Counted from the first letter of the stretch, positions 1-8,132 are shown. The stretch: DNA of 64,000 nucleotides from UBA1431 sp002329665 (GCA_040772545.1 JAXGXY010000001.1:620001-684000), one strand, 5' to 3'. A program made the numbers and translations. The notes: generated by a model from the letters alone, not told the origin.

Positions 1-2
1 CG

Positions 3-1601
3 GTGCCCGGGGTCCTCGCCTGCGGGGCGGTGGACGCCGATACGCCCGACGAGATCGAGGGGTTTTCCTCGCGGGGCCCCGTGACCATGCTCAACGGAAC
101 GCGGCCGAAACCGGACGTGTGCGCGACGGACGGGGTATCCGTGACCGGGGCGGGCGGGTTCTCCAACCCGTTTTACGGCACGAGCGCCTCGGCGCCCCAC
201 GTCGCCGCCGTCGCCGCGCTGGTGCAGTCGAAACGGCCCGCGCTGACCGCGTCCCAGGTGAGAGAATGCATCGTGGATTCCGCGGCGGACCTAGGGGCTT
301 CGGGCTTCGACACGGTCTACGGCAACGGCCTTGTCGACGCGCTCGCGGCCACGGGCACGTTCTATACCGTCAGGTTCGATTCCCGGGGCGGAAGCGCGGT
401 GAAGAACCTCAGCGCGCTCGAAGGAACGAAGATACGGGCGCCGAAGTCTCCCACCCGCTCGGGCTATATATTCGGCGGGTGGTATAAAAACGCGCAGTGT
501 ACGTCCCCGTGGAATTTCGACAGGGACAGGGTGGCTTCGAACATCACGCTCTATGCCAAATGGCTCGTGCGATACACGGTGAGCGCGGCGCCCAACAGCG
601 CGGCGTACGGCACGGTGTCGGGGGCAGGCCCCTATGCCGCCGGCTCGAAGGCGACGCTGCGCGCTAAGCCCAAGGCCGGTTACCGGTTCGTCTGCTGGCG
701 GGAAGGTTCCTCTAAGGTATCCTCGAGCGCCGCCTACACCTTCACGGTGGCCAAAAACAGGACGTTCAAGGCCGAGTTTGCCCAGATCGGCAGGCCCGCG
801 GCGAAAGCCGCCTCCGCGTCCTACAACGGCGTGCGCGTGTCCTGGGGCGCGGTCAAGGGGGCGAGCGGGTACGAGGTGTGCCGCACCTCGCCCACCGGCA
901 GCGTATACTCGCGCGTGACGACGACGTCGACGGGCTACACGCGGACCGGCCTTTCTACCGGGTCGACCTATTACTACAAGGTGCGCGCCTTTTGTATCGC
1001 CGGCGGCACGAAGACCTACGGGCGCTATTCGTCCCTCGTGAAAGCGAAGCCCGTGCCGGCCAGGCCCGTTGCGAAGGCGGCGTCGGTTTCCTACAACGGC
1101 ATCCGGATTTCGTGGAACGCGGTCAAGGGAGCGAGCGGGTACGAGGTGTGCCGCACGTCAAAAAGCGGAGCCACGGTCTACGCGCGCGCCCGCACGGCGT
1201 CGAGGAGCTATACGAGCACCGGGCGCAGGACGGGGCTGACGTATACCTTCAAGGTGCGGGCGTACAGGATGGTGAACGGGAAGAGGGTCTACGGGCGCTA
1301 TTCGTCCCTCGTGAAAGCGAAGCCCGTGCCGGCCAGGCCCGTTGCCAAGGCGGCGCCAATTTCAAAAAAAAGCATCCGGGTTTCGTGGAACGCGGTCAAG
1401 GGAGCGAGCGGGTACGAGGTGTGCCGCACGTCAAAAAGCGGAGCTACGGTGTACGGGCGAATCTTCACGAGGTCAAGAAGCTATGTGAACTCCGGCCGCA
1501 GGACGGGGACGACATACTACTATAAAGTCAGGGCGTACCGGAAGGTGGACGGAAAGCGAGTCTGCGGAAGATTCTCGGCCGTCGTAAAAGCGAAGACATA
1601 A
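3..1601 (+). CDS. Subtilisin-like (S8) serine peptidase, C-terminal part, with InlB and Fn3-like repeats
   Basis: The reading frame is open at the window edge, so the N-terminus and the catalytic Asp and His lie upstream; the GTG at position 3 is only where the window starts. The first 120 residues carry the S8 active-site serine motif GTSASAPHVAAVAALVQ, near residue 60. After it come an InlB (Listeria-Bacteroides) repeat ending GGWYKN...LYAKW at about residues 122-188, a second beta repeat ending FKAEF at about 190-262, and three fibronectin-III-like modules of about 91 residues. The architecture is that of a secreted or surface protease with a modular adhesive tail. No C-terminal sorting signal is visible; the protein ends in VVKAKT. 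A terminator follows. The family call is confident; the substrate is unknown. Confidence 0.9.
   Translation: MPGVLACGAVDADTPDEIEGFSSRGPVTMLNGTRPKPDVCATDGVSVTGAGGFSNPFYGTSASAPHVAAVAALVQSKRPALTASQVRECIVDSAADLGASGFDTVYGNGLVDALAATGTFYTVRFDSRGGSAVKNLSALEGTKIRAPKSPTRSGYIFGGWYKNAQCTSPWNFDRDRVASNITLYAKWLVRYTVSAAPNSAAYGTVSGAGPYAAGSKATLRAKPKAGYRFVCWREGSSKVSSSAAYTFTVAKNRTFKAEFAQIGRPAAKAASASYNGVRVSWGAVKGASGYEVCRTSPTGSVYSRVTTTSTGYTRTGLSTGSTYYYKVRAFCIAGGTKTYGRYSSLVKAKPVPARPVAKAASVSYNGIRISWNAVKGASGYEVCRTSKSGATVYARARTASRSYTSTGRRTGLTYTFKVRAYRMVNGKRVYGRYSSLVKAKPVPARPVAKAAPISKKSIRVSWNAVKGASGYEVCRTSKSGATVYGRIFTRSRSYVNSGRRTGTTYYYKVRAYRKVDGKRVCGRFSAVVKAKT
794..1598 (+). repeat. Three tandem 273-bp repeats encoding Fn3-like modules
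   Basis: Three in-frame units with a 273-bp (91-codon) period each contain VSWxAVKGASGYEVCRTS and YYKVRA/KVRAY segments. Parts are nearly identical at DNA level: the block starting ggcgctattcgtccctcgtg occurs at 1021 and again at 1294. This points to recent duplication or ongoing homogenisation, and such arrays commonly vary in copy number between strains. Confidence 0.85.
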
Positions 1602-1700
1602 AAACGGCATTGTTCGGGAAGCCGTCCGCTTCGCACCAGAATAAGGCTGAATCTCCGAAAAATTTAACCGGCAAAAAAACGGCGCCTGCGCCGCCGTAGG

Positions 1701-1736
1701 CCGTCGGCAAACCCTTCGGGATTTGTCGACGGTTTT
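1701..1736 (+). terminator. Intrinsic terminator of the S8 peptidase gene
   Basis: A hairpin of about 14 pairs with one mismatch closes on a TTCG tetraloop (5' arm 1701-1714, 3' arm 1719-1732) and is followed by TTTTCTG. It lies about 100 bp after the stop codon. Confidence 0.8.
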
Positions 1737-1747
1737 CTGTGTGGTTA

Positions 1748-1773
1748 AAATGCCGCTTGAGGCGGCATTTTTT
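1748..1773. terminator. Short terminator-like hairpin
   Basis: TGCCGC (1751-1756) pairs with GCGGCA (1762-1767) across a five-base loop. An A run precedes it and a T run follows, so it could act in both directions. Confidence 0.6.
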
Positions 1774-1866
1774 CCGCTAATCTGACGCACATGTCGTCAG
1801 ATTGGATTGAAAGTGGGGGATTGCATCCCCCACACCCCCAGTTAGTAGGTTTTTTTGACAGACTGA

Positions 1867-1888
1867 AACGGCGCCGGCGCCGTTTTTT
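1867..1888 (+). terminator. Perfect GC palindrome followed by a T run
   Basis: AACGGCGCCGGCGCCGTT at 1867-1884 is a perfect 18-bp palindrome followed by six T. It is the last of a series of terminator-like hairpins between the peptidase gene and the riboswitch promoter; another hairpin, with arms gtgggggat and atcccccac, sits near 1813-1833. Confidence 0.6.
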
Positions 1889-1994
1889 GGGTGAACGCAA
1901 CACGATTTTTCGCTTTCTTAAGTAATAATGCAACAAATTTTATGGCGTTTTGAAAAATCGGGGACCCTTTTTCACAAACGGCAACGGCAAAGCG

Positions 1995-2024
1995 TTGACA
2001 CGAAAAATTACCTATGAATATAAT
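1995..2024 (+). promoter_or_regulatory. Sigma-A promoter of the Tad pilus operon
   Basis: TTGACA at 1995-2000 and TATAAT at 2019-2024 are both perfect consensus boxes, 18 bp apart. Transcription would start near 2031, directly before the c-di-GMP aptamer. Confidence 0.85.
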
Positions 2025-2032
2025 GGGGCTGT

Positions 2033-2127
2033 TCCCAATGAAACGGCAAACCGTCTGAAAAGGCGGGACGCAAAGCTACAGGGCCTAAAGGAGAAGCTCC
2101 TAAGGCAGCCAGTTGCCAACGGAATTG
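2033..2127 (+). promoter_or_regulatory. Cyclic di-GMP-I (GEMM) riboswitch aptamer
   Basis: The conserved GEMM-I core is present in order: GGCAAACC, the first hairpin with stem CCGTCT/AGGCGG closed by a GAAA tetraloop (about 2050-2066), GGGACGCAAAGC, then GCCTAA, a hairpin AGGAG/CTCCT, the tetraloop-receptor segment AAGGCAGCC, and a closing GTTGCC. This class binds cyclic di-GMP. The aptamer lies just after a consensus promoter and about 210 bp before the prepilin peptidase start, so it probably lets c-di-GMP set pilus operon expression. Whether ligand turns the operon on or off cannot be told by eye. Confidence 0.93.
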
Positions 2128-2160
2128 TTACGTCATAGCCATATCTGTTGAAGGCTATTC

Positions 2161-2198
2161 CAGGCAGCTGACCCTCATGCGGTTGGGTGCCTTTTCCT
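2161..2198 (+). terminator. Candidate expression-platform terminator of the riboswitch
   Basis: GGCAGCTGACC (from 2162) can pair with GGTTGGGTGCC (to about 2191), with one mismatch and two G-U pairs. The 3' arm is followed by TTTTCCTTTTTT. Its position 35-70 nt after the aptamer fits a transcription-termination switch. Confidence 0.65.
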
Positions 2199-2338
2199 TT
2201 TTTCACAACCGTTTGGGTTAACTCCTAAGGGGGCACGCGAACCGTTTGTGTACGCCGGGCAAAAGCAGAGGCGCAAATCGCTCTTTCGGCCTGGTTGCGT
2301 TCAATATAACGACAGGGTTTGAAAGGAGGGGCCAAAAA

Positions 2339-2977
2339 ATGGTCCTGCCGGTTTCGATTCTGATGGGGGGTGCGCTGGGGGAAGCGGCGCGCCGGGTGAG
2401 CCGGCGGTTGATCGCGAACCGTATCGGTCAGCTGATGGAGCCGCCGTCCCTAAACGGCCAGTGGGGTTCGCTCCAGTGGATCCTCGCGGGTGCCCTCGGC
2501 TGCGGGGCGATCGCGTTTTGGTGCGCAGACCCTGCGAAGGGGGTCGAGACGGCGATGATCTTCCTGGTGCTGGTGAGCATCTCGGCGGTTGACGACAGCA
2601 TCCGGAAGATTCCCAACGAACTCCTCCTCATGCTGTTGATCCTCAAACTGGGTGCCGTGGCCGCAAGCGGCAGCCTGGCGCCCCTTTTGCCCGCGCTGGC
2701 GGGGATGGTCGTAGGGGCCGTCGTGTTCATCATCCCTTCCAAGCTGGGGATATTCATCGGCTGGGGAGACATTAAGATGGCGGCTGCGGCTGGGTTCTGC
2801 CTGGGAGTCGTAGGGGTCCTGCAGGCTGTCCTCGTCATGGGGGCCATCATCGCCTTGTATTCACTGTATCTCATCATCACGAAGAGCGGAGGAATGAAGA
2901 CCAAGGTTGCCATCGGGCCGCCTTTGTCACTAGGTATGATGGTATCGCTCTTATTGCCGCTGAGCATTGCCGTTTGA
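2339..2977 (+). CDS. cpaA: Prepilin peptidase, A24 family (TadV/CpaA)
   Basis: This 212-residue multi-helix membrane protein should cleave the leader of Flp and related prepilins at the cytoplasmic face. The two A24 aspartate motifs are visible: a D in AVDDSIRKIPNELL and GxGDxK as GWGDIKMAAAAGF. It lacks the N-terminal methyltransferase-type domain of the larger PilD enzymes, as is usual for TadV/CpaA. The start is the ATG at 2339, seven bases behind GAAAGGAGG; an upstream in-frame start at 2246 has no comparable site. It is the first gene after the c-di-GMP riboswitch and heads the Tad operon. Confidence 0.9.
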   Translation: MVLPVSILMGGALGEAARRVSRRLIANRIGQLMEPPSLNGQWGSLQWILAGALGCGAIAFWCADPAKGVETAMIFLVLVSISAVDDSIRKIPNELLLMLLILKLGAVAASGSLAPLLPALAGMVVGAVVFIIPSKLGIFIGWGDIKMAAAAGFCLGVVGVLQAVLVMGAIIALYSLYLIITKSGGMKTKVAIGPPLSLGMMVSLLLPLSIAV

Positions 2978-2985
2978 ACACGGTT

Positions 2986-3150
2986 TTGAAGGGGGGAGGT
3001 AAACCGGAACGGCTTCAAAAGACGGCTTGCGGACGGGGACGGGCAGGCATGACGGAAATACGGCTTGATGCCGGGGCGGTGGTGCGCTCGTCATCCCCGG
3101 TCCCGAGATCTCGGGCCGAATCCGCCGACGAGAAGATTCCCGGCAGTGAA
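2986..3150 (+). pseudogene. Decayed duplicate of the flp pilin gene
   Basis: This stretch aligns along its whole length with the intact flp gene 250 bp downstream. Matching blocks include ttgaagggggg/ttgaaaggagg (ribosome binding site), gcggacggggacgggcagg/gcggacgagaacgggcagg, tacggcttgat/tacggcctgat, tgcgctcgtcatcc/tgcgctcatcatcc, atctcgggc/atttcgggc and gccgacgagaagattcc/gccaacgaaaagattcc. Several deletions, about 25 nt in total, break the frame, and no pilin-length open frame remains. The residual peptide SADEKIPGSE mirrors SANEKIPEGS at the real pilin C-terminus. It is read here as a tandem duplication that has decayed. Confidence 0.75.
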
Positions 3151-3247
3151 CTGGACGGAGCGTCCTCTTCTCATGCGGGAAGGAAGGGACGGTTGCAGCT
3201 CGGCTTAACGTTTAAAAGGCAAAGAGCTATTGAAAGGAGGAAGATCC

Positions 3248-3418
3248 GTGAAAAAAATCAAAAGGATTCTCGCGGACGAGAACGGGCAGGGCATGGTGGA
3301 ATACGGCCTGATCCTGGGGCTGATCGCGGTGGCGGCAATCGCTGCGCTCATCATCCTCGGGCCCAAAATTTCGGGCATATTCGAATCTGCCAACGAAAAG
3401 ATTCCTGAAGGCAGCTGA
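3248..3418 (+). CDS. flp: Flp/Fap-type major pilin subunit
   Basis: This 56-residue Flp prepilin is the likely main subunit of the pilus. It has a short basic leader and the Flp processing motif NGQGMVEYGLI, with cleavage expected after a Gly and the conserved Glu-Tyr pair just inside the mature end. A hydrophobic helix (GLIAVAAIAALIILG) follows, then a short tail ESANEKIPEGS. The start is the GTG at 3248 behind AAAGGAGG; an in-frame TTG at 3230 lies inside that site and is rejected. The 270-bp spacer upstream holds a decayed pilin copy. Confidence 0.92.
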   Translation: MKKIKRILADENGQGMVEYGLILGLIAVAAIAALIILGPKISGIFESANEKIPEGS

Positions 3419-3523
3419 TTCGCACGAAGGACGGCGGGTACCGGTGCCTCCGGGTTTGGCGGAGGCACCGGAGTCCCGGCCGGGCGCGAGGCGCAGCACA
3501 GGCCGGGAAGGAGGGTGCGGGCG

Positions 3524-3928
3524 ATGAAACGCAGGATCAGCCGCCGGTATCGCAGGGAAACGGGCCAGTCGATCGTGGAAGCGGCCTACGTCATCCCTCT
3601 GCTCATCCTGCTGTTATGCGGCATCCTCGATTTCGGATGGATCTTCGCCAACCAGCTGGAGGTCAACAACTGCAGCAGGGAAGGGGCAAGGTTTGCCGTG
3701 GTCAACGCGGACGACCCCGACCTTTCGAGCCTTGTTACCGGCCGCGTTGCGTCGGTTGCGGGCCTTGGTGATGCCGGCGACATCACGGTGGACGTCGATT
3801 TCGTGGGATCGCAGGACGTAAGGGTCAGCGTAATTAAACGCGTACAGGTGCTCACCCCGCTCGCGGGGATATTCGTGCCGGACCAGGAAATCGACCTGGA
3901 ATCGACCACCGTCATGCGCATCGGGTAG
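3524..3928 (+). CDS. tadE: TadE-like pseudopilin
   Basis: This 134-residue minor pilin-like protein has a basic N-terminus, the TadE motif TGQSIVEAAYVIPLLILLLCG (conserved Glu and hydrophobic helix at about residues 13-45) and an extracytoplasmic domain beginning NNCSREGARFAVV. TadE proteins are processed by the prepilin peptidase and are needed for Flp assembly. The start is the ATG at 3524, nine bases after GGAGG; the GTG at 3515 touches that site. The TAG stop at 3926-3928 is in the same frame as the following gene. Confidence 0.87.
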   Translation: MKRRISRRYRRETGQSIVEAAYVIPLLILLLCGILDFGWIFANQLEVNNCSREGARFAVVNADDPDLSSLVTGRVASVAGLGDAGDITVDVDFVGSQDVRVSVIKRVQVLTPLAGIFVPDQEIDLESTTVMRIG

Positions 3929-3940
3929 GGGGCGGTCCAT

Positions 3941-4921
3941 ATCGGGATTTGGAAAAACCGGAAGCGGGAAGAAGGCGCTGCCGCGGTCATCGCGGCAATC
4001 GCGTTTACCATGCTGGTGGCTATCGCCGGGCTGGTGATCGACCTTGGCTCGGCGTACGTGCAGGGGAGCGACAACCAGAACGCCGCGGATGCCGCGGCGT
4101 TGGCGGCCGGCGCCCTGCTGCCGGCGTCTGTGGGGGACGAGGCGCAAATCCAGGAAATACGCGACGCCGTCGCGGACTATTCCGCCAGAAACGGGATCCC
4201 GGCGGACTGTGTCGAGGCGGTGGAAATGGAGGACGTCGCGGCGGGGAAGTATTACGGCGTCCGCGTCCTCCTCAGGACCGAGGTGACCTACGGGTTCGGA
4301 AGGATTGTCGGCATCGAAGGCACGACCGTGACCAAGACGGCGAAGGTCCGGGTCCAGCCGGCTGCGGATTCCACGGACGTCGTTCCCCTGGGGGTCGAGG
4401 AAGGCCGCCTGCTGGAAGCGATAGCCGCGGGCGATTGCCAGCACGTGGTCATCAAGTTTGGCGGAGGCGGCGGGGAGCAGGGTTTTTTCGGCGCGCTCGA
4501 CCTGGACGGCGTTCAGGGGGGAGGCGCCAAGGACTTCGCGAGCTGGCTGGCTTTCGGGTACGACGGGGTCCTTTCCGTAGGGGACGAGCTGCCGGTGGAG
4601 CCGGGCAACATGTCCGGTCCCACGACGGCGGCCTTCACCACACGGTTCAGCCAGTGCGCGCATTACGCGGGGGAGGGCGGCTGCAATACCGCGCATTTCG
4701 ATCCGGACTGCCCCCGCGTCGTGACGCTGATCGTGTATGCCATGACGGATGCGCATACCGTTCGCGTAAAGGGCTTCGTCCCGTTTATCCTCGAAGGCAC
4801 CGACGGGAACGGGGAGATCGTCGCCTCGAAAATCTCCGTTAAAACGCAGGAAGGCGAATCGGGAGGCGTTATCGGCGGCGAAGGCGACTACGGGGTCTAC
4901 CGCATACGTCTGGTCGAATGA
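3941..4921 (+). CDS. TadG-like pilus assembly protein with non-canonical start
   Basis: The N-terminus has the TadG-like pattern: basic residues (WKNRKREEG) followed by GAAAVIAAIAFTMLVAIAGLVIDLG and NAADAAALAAGALLPA. A long extracytoplasmic region of about 270 residues carries no catalytic motif. The frame has no ATG, GTG or TTG between the TadE stop and the ATG at 4010, which lies inside the membrane helix and would remove its basic anchor. Translation therefore probably starts at ATC 3941 (about nine bases after GGGGGCGG) or ATT 3947, or by another route; ATG 4010 is the conservative alternative. The gene shares its frame with TadE. Confidence 0.75.
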   Translation: MGIWKNRKREEGAAAVIAAIAFTMLVAIAGLVIDLGSAYVQGSDNQNAADAAALAAGALLPASVGDEAQIQEIRDAVADYSARNGIPADCVEAVEMEDVAAGKYYGVRVLLRTEVTYGFGRIVGIEGTTVTKTAKVRVQPAADSTDVVPLGVEEGRLLEAIAAGDCQHVVIKFGGGGGEQGFFGALDLDGVQGGGAKDFASWLAFGYDGVLSVGDELPVEPGNMSGPTTAAFTTRFSQCAHYAGEGGCNTAHFDPDCPRVVTLIVYAMTDAHTVRVKGFVPFILEGTDGNGEIVASKISVKTQEGESGGVIGGEGDYGVYRIRLVE

Positions 4922-4936
4922 ACAGGAGGAGAGCCC

Positions 4937-5626
4937 TTGAAAAAGGTCTATATACTCGCAGCGATCATGGCCGTCGTCGTAGGGATTGCGGTCTATCTGT
5001 TCGCGTCCTCGCTCGAGCATGAAGCGCGGGCCGGGGCCGATGAAAAGGGACAGGCCGTGGTGGCTGTCAAAAAAATTCCCGCGAATACGCAGATTGCCGG
5101 GGACATGGTGAAAACAGTCCAGCTTCCCGCCGGCAGCATAAACGCCGTCGCCGCCGCCGAGCTTTCGCAGGTGGTCGGCAAGATCGCACGCTACCCCCTG
5201 CTCCCCGGCGAACAGATCCTTTTGCCGCGCCTGGCCGAGAAGGGGAACGAGGGCGGCGCGCTTTCCTATGCGCTCGAAGAAGGGTACAGGGCGATCTCGG
5301 TGGCGGTGAACGACGTGACGGGCGTCTCGGGCTACATCAACAGGGGGGACCGCGTGGACGTGGTCGCCACCCTGGTCGCCTACGACGCCACGAAAAAGAA
5401 TCAGCCCGTGTCCACCCTGATCGCGCAGAACCTGCTGGTATTGGAGACCGGCACCAAATGGAAGAAACCGACCGATTCCGCGAGCGACGGCTACGCCACC
5501 GTGACCCTTGCCGCTACGCCGCAGGAAGCGCTGAAGATCAACTACGCCGCGACGAACGGGAAACTCGGGCTGGTGCTACGGCCCGTATTGGACAACGCGA
5601 AGGTGACCACCAAAAACTACCCATGA
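4937..5626 (+). CDS. cpaB: Flp pilus assembly protein CpaB/RcpC
   Basis: This 229-residue protein has one N-terminal membrane helix (VYILAAIMAVVVGIAVYLFAS), then an SAF domain at about residues 40-100 (VVAVKKIPANTQIAGDMV...LPGEQILLPRL) and an RcpC/CpaB-type domain with AISVAVNDVTGVSGYINRGDRVDVV. In diderms CpaB works with the outer-membrane secretin; none is encoded here, as expected for a monoderm. The start is the TTG at 4937 behind AGGAGGAG, 15 bp after the TadG-like stop. Confidence 0.88.
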   Translation: MKKVYILAAIMAVVVGIAVYLFASSLEHEARAGADEKGQAVVAVKKIPANTQIAGDMVKTVQLPAGSINAVAAAELSQVVGKIARYPLLPGEQILLPRLAEKGNEGGALSYALEEGYRAISVAVNDVTGVSGYINRGDRVDVVATLVAYDATKKNQPVSTLIAQNLLVLETGTKWKKPTDSASDGYATVTLAATPQEALKINYAATNGKLGLVLRPVLDNAKVTTKNYP

Positions 5627-5668
5627 CATGCGCGGCGTAATCCGAAAAAAAGGAGGGTCTTGCGTATA

Positions 5669-6802
5669 ATGCCAAAGTTCAAGGTGCTGGCGGTGGTGGG
5701 CAGCGAGGAGATGCGCCTCGCCCTCCGCAAGCAGTTTTCAAGCGATGACGAAATAGCCGTGGTGGGGTTTGCCGCCATGGATACCGCCGTGCTCGGAAAA
5801 ATCGCGGGCTACGCACCGCACGTCGTCCTGCTCGCGCAGGAAGAGGGGGAGGCGGGCGTTATGGAGATCGCCCAGAGGATCTACCAGGGATTCCCCGGCT
5901 GCGCCCTGGTGCTCCTCGCGCACCGGCTGGACATGCGGCTGGTGAGAGCCGCGATGGAGGCGGGTATACGGCAGGTGGTTTCGATGGACGACGCGGGTTC
6001 CCTCAAGGATGCGGTGATACGGGCGGCCGTCTTCGAAAAGGGCCGCAACGGGGAGACGGGCAGGGAGCCGCGCGTCATAGCCGTGTACGGGGGGAAGGGC
6101 GGCGCGGGCAAGACCACCGTTGCGGTCAACCTGGCCGTCGCGCTGGCCCAGACCGGCCGCAGGACGGCGCTCGTTGACCTGTGCCTGAATTACGGGGACG
6201 CGGCTTTGCTTTTAAACATTACGGCCAGGGATACGATAGCGGAACTCGTGCAGGATAAGTCGATCTTTTCGATCGACGACGTAAAGAGCTTCAGCATCCA
6301 GCACTCGAGCGGGGTGAGCGTCCTCTGTTCGCCCGCCTCGCCGGAGCACGCCGAGTACATCACGCCCCGGCACGTGGAAACCCTCATCGGCACGATACGC
6401 CCCTATTACGATTTCGTGGTGATCGACCTGCCGGGTAACCTTTCCGAATGCACGCTGACCGCGCTGGAGAATTCCGACGACATCCTGATGGTGTCCCGCA
6501 TGGACATATCCAACCTGCACGCGGCAAAGCAGGCGCTCGGGATATTCCGCACGCTGCAACAGGAGGAGAAGCTGGTGCTGCTGCTCAATGCGGAGCACAA
6601 GGGCGTGCTCAAGCGCAGGGATTTCGAACAGGTGCTCGAACAATCCGTATCGCAGACCATTCCCGAGGACGCGAAAACGGCCCGGCTCAGCCAGGAGCGG
6701 GGCGTACCCTTCGTGATCGGCATGCCCCGCACGCCAATCGCCCAGGGCGTGCGCAGCCTGGCGGACCGCTGGCTCTCTGAAAGATTGCGGGAGGGAGCGT
6801 AA
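5669..6802 (+). CDS. tadZ: Pilus localisation ATPase TadZ/CpaE (ParA/MinD-like)
   Basis: This 377-residue protein has an N-terminal receiver-like domain (about 1-125) followed by a ParA/MinD ATPase domain opened by the deviant Walker A motif GGKGGAGKTT at about residues 141-150. TadZ/CpaE proteins mark the pole or focus where the Tad machine assembles. The ATG at 5669 is chosen, 12 bases after AGGAGG; the in-frame TTG at 5660 is only three bases from it. The next gene begins two bases after the stop, which indicates translational coupling. Confidence 0.88.
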   Translation: MPKFKVLAVVGSEEMRLALRKQFSSDDEIAVVGFAAMDTAVLGKIAGYAPHVVLLAQEEGEAGVMEIAQRIYQGFPGCALVLLAHRLDMRLVRAAMEAGIRQVVSMDDAGSLKDAVIRAAVFEKGRNGETGREPRVIAVYGGKGGAGKTTVAVNLAVALAQTGRRTALVDLCLNYGDAALLLNITARDTIAELVQDKSIFSIDDVKSFSIQHSSGVSVLCSPASPEHAEYITPRHVETLIGTIRPYYDFVVIDLPGNLSECTLTALENSDDILMVSRMDISNLHAAKQALGIFRTLQQEEKLVLLLNAEHKGVLKRRDFEQVLEQSVSQTIPEDAKTARLSQERGVPFVIGMPRTPIAQGVRSLADRWLSERLREGA

Positions 6803-6803
6803 A

Positions 6804-8132
6804 ATGAGCCTGCTCAAACGGATGGAACAGCTGCGCGGCGAAACGTCTGGACAGGAAGGGGCGGCGGTGCCCGCCGCTACGGCAAAGGCCGGCGAAGCCC
6901 ACGCCCGGCTGAGGGAACGCATACGCGCCAGCACGATAGAAGCCCTGCACGAGGCAAAGGAGCCCGACGCGCAGACGGTCCGGGAAAAACTCGACGAAGT
7001 CCTTGTGCTCGAAGCCGCCGAACTCCCCCATACCGAGCGCGCCCGCATCGCGAACGAACTCTTCAACGACATCATGGGGTTCGGTCCGCTGGAGAGCCTG
7101 CTGGCCGACCCGACGATCACGGAGATCATGATAAACGGGTGCCGCCAGGTCTACATCGAGCGGCAGGGCAAGCTGCAAAGCGCGGATCTCGCCTTCAGGG
7201 ACCCGGCGCATTTGCTCAACATCATCGACCGCATCGTTTCCAGCGTGGGCCGGCACGTCGACGAGGCCAGCCCCATGGTGGACGCGCGTCTCAAGGACGG
7301 TTCCCGCGTCAACGTCATCCTCCCGCCCCTCTCGCTCGTCGGGCCAGTGGTGACGATCCGCAAGTTTTCAAAGACGCCCTACACCGCAAGGGACCTCATA
7401 GATTTCGGCTCCCTTTCACCCAAAATGATCAGCTTTTTGGAAGCCTGCGTGAAGGGCCGGCTCAACATCGTCGTCTCCGGCGGGACGGGGAGCGGCAAGA
7501 CGACGCTGCTCAACGTCCTCTCGGGTTTCATCCCGGACGACGAACGCATAGTTTCCATCGAAGACGCCGCCGAGATACAGCTTAATCAGGCCCACGTGGT
7601 CACGCTCGAAAGCCGGCCGCCCAACACGGAGGGCCGGGGCGAGGTGACTATACGCGACCTGGTCCGAAACGCGCTGCGGATGCGTCCCGACCGCATCATC
7701 GTCGGCGAGGTCCGTTCCAGCGAGGCGCTGGACATGTTGCAGGCCATGAACACGGGGCACGACGGTTCCCTTACCACGGCGCACGCCAACTCGCCCAGGG
7801 ACGCCATCTCGAGGATCGAGACGATGGTCATGATGGCGGGCATGGAACTGCCCCTGATCGCCATACGCACCCAGATCGCCTCCGCGGTGGACATCATCGT
7901 GCAGCAGGCGCGGCTGCGGGACGGTACCCGGCGCGTGGTCAACGTGACAGAGGTCACGGGGATGGAAGGGGACATAGTGAGCATGCAGGACCTGTTCGTG
8001 TTCGAGACCCAGGGGCAGACGGACAGCCAGGGGAAGTTCAAGGGCCGGTTCAGGGGGACGGGGATCTATCCCCAGTGCCTGGGGAAGATCAAAAGCAACG
8101 GCGTGGCGACCTTCGAAGAGTGGTTCAGCTAG
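6804..8132 (+). CDS. tadA: Tad secretion ATPase TadA/CpaF
   Basis: This 442-residue hexameric ATPase of the type II/IV secretion superfamily powers Flp pilus assembly. Walker A is GGTGSGKTT at residues 226-234. The Asp-box region SIEDAAEIQL, the Walker B region RMRPDRIIVGEVRSSEALDMLQAMNTGHDG and the His-box TTAHANSPRDAISRIETM follow in the expected order. An N-terminal all-alpha segment of about 80 residues precedes the domain FNDIMGFGPLESLL. The start is the ATG at 6804, two bases after the tadZ stop. It is distinct from the tRNA deaminase tadA at 24089. Confidence 0.95.
   Translation: MSLLKRMEQLRGETSGQEGAAVPAATAKAGEAHARLRERIRASTIEALHEAKEPDAQTVREKLDEVLVLEAAELPHTERARIANELFNDIMGFGPLESLLADPTITEIMINGCRQVYIERQGKLQSADLAFRDPAHLLNIIDRIVSSVGRHVDEASPMVDARLKDGSRVNVILPPLSLVGPVVTIRKFSKTPYTARDLIDFGSLSPKMISFLEACVKGRLNIVVSGGTGSGKTTLLNVLSGFIPDDERIVSIEDAAEIQLNQAHVVTLESRPPNTEGRGEVTIRDLVRNALRMRPDRIIVGEVRSSEALDMLQAMNTGHDGSLTTAHANSPRDAISRIETMVMMAGMELPLIAIRTQIASAVDIIVQQARLRDGTRRVVNVTEVTGMEGDIVSMQDLFVFETQGQTDSQGKFKGRFRGTGIYPQCLGKIKSNGVATFEEWFS

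Noticed and set aside
2974..3408. 144-residue plus-strand frame between cpaA and flp
   Set aside because: It runs through the decayed pilin copy and then out of frame into flp. Its pilin-like SADEKIPGSE is explained by the pseudogene.
3614..5020. 468-residue minus-strand frame over tadE/tadG
   Set aside because: It lies opposite well-supported pilus genes, has no ribosome site and no recognisable domain. It is a composition shadow.
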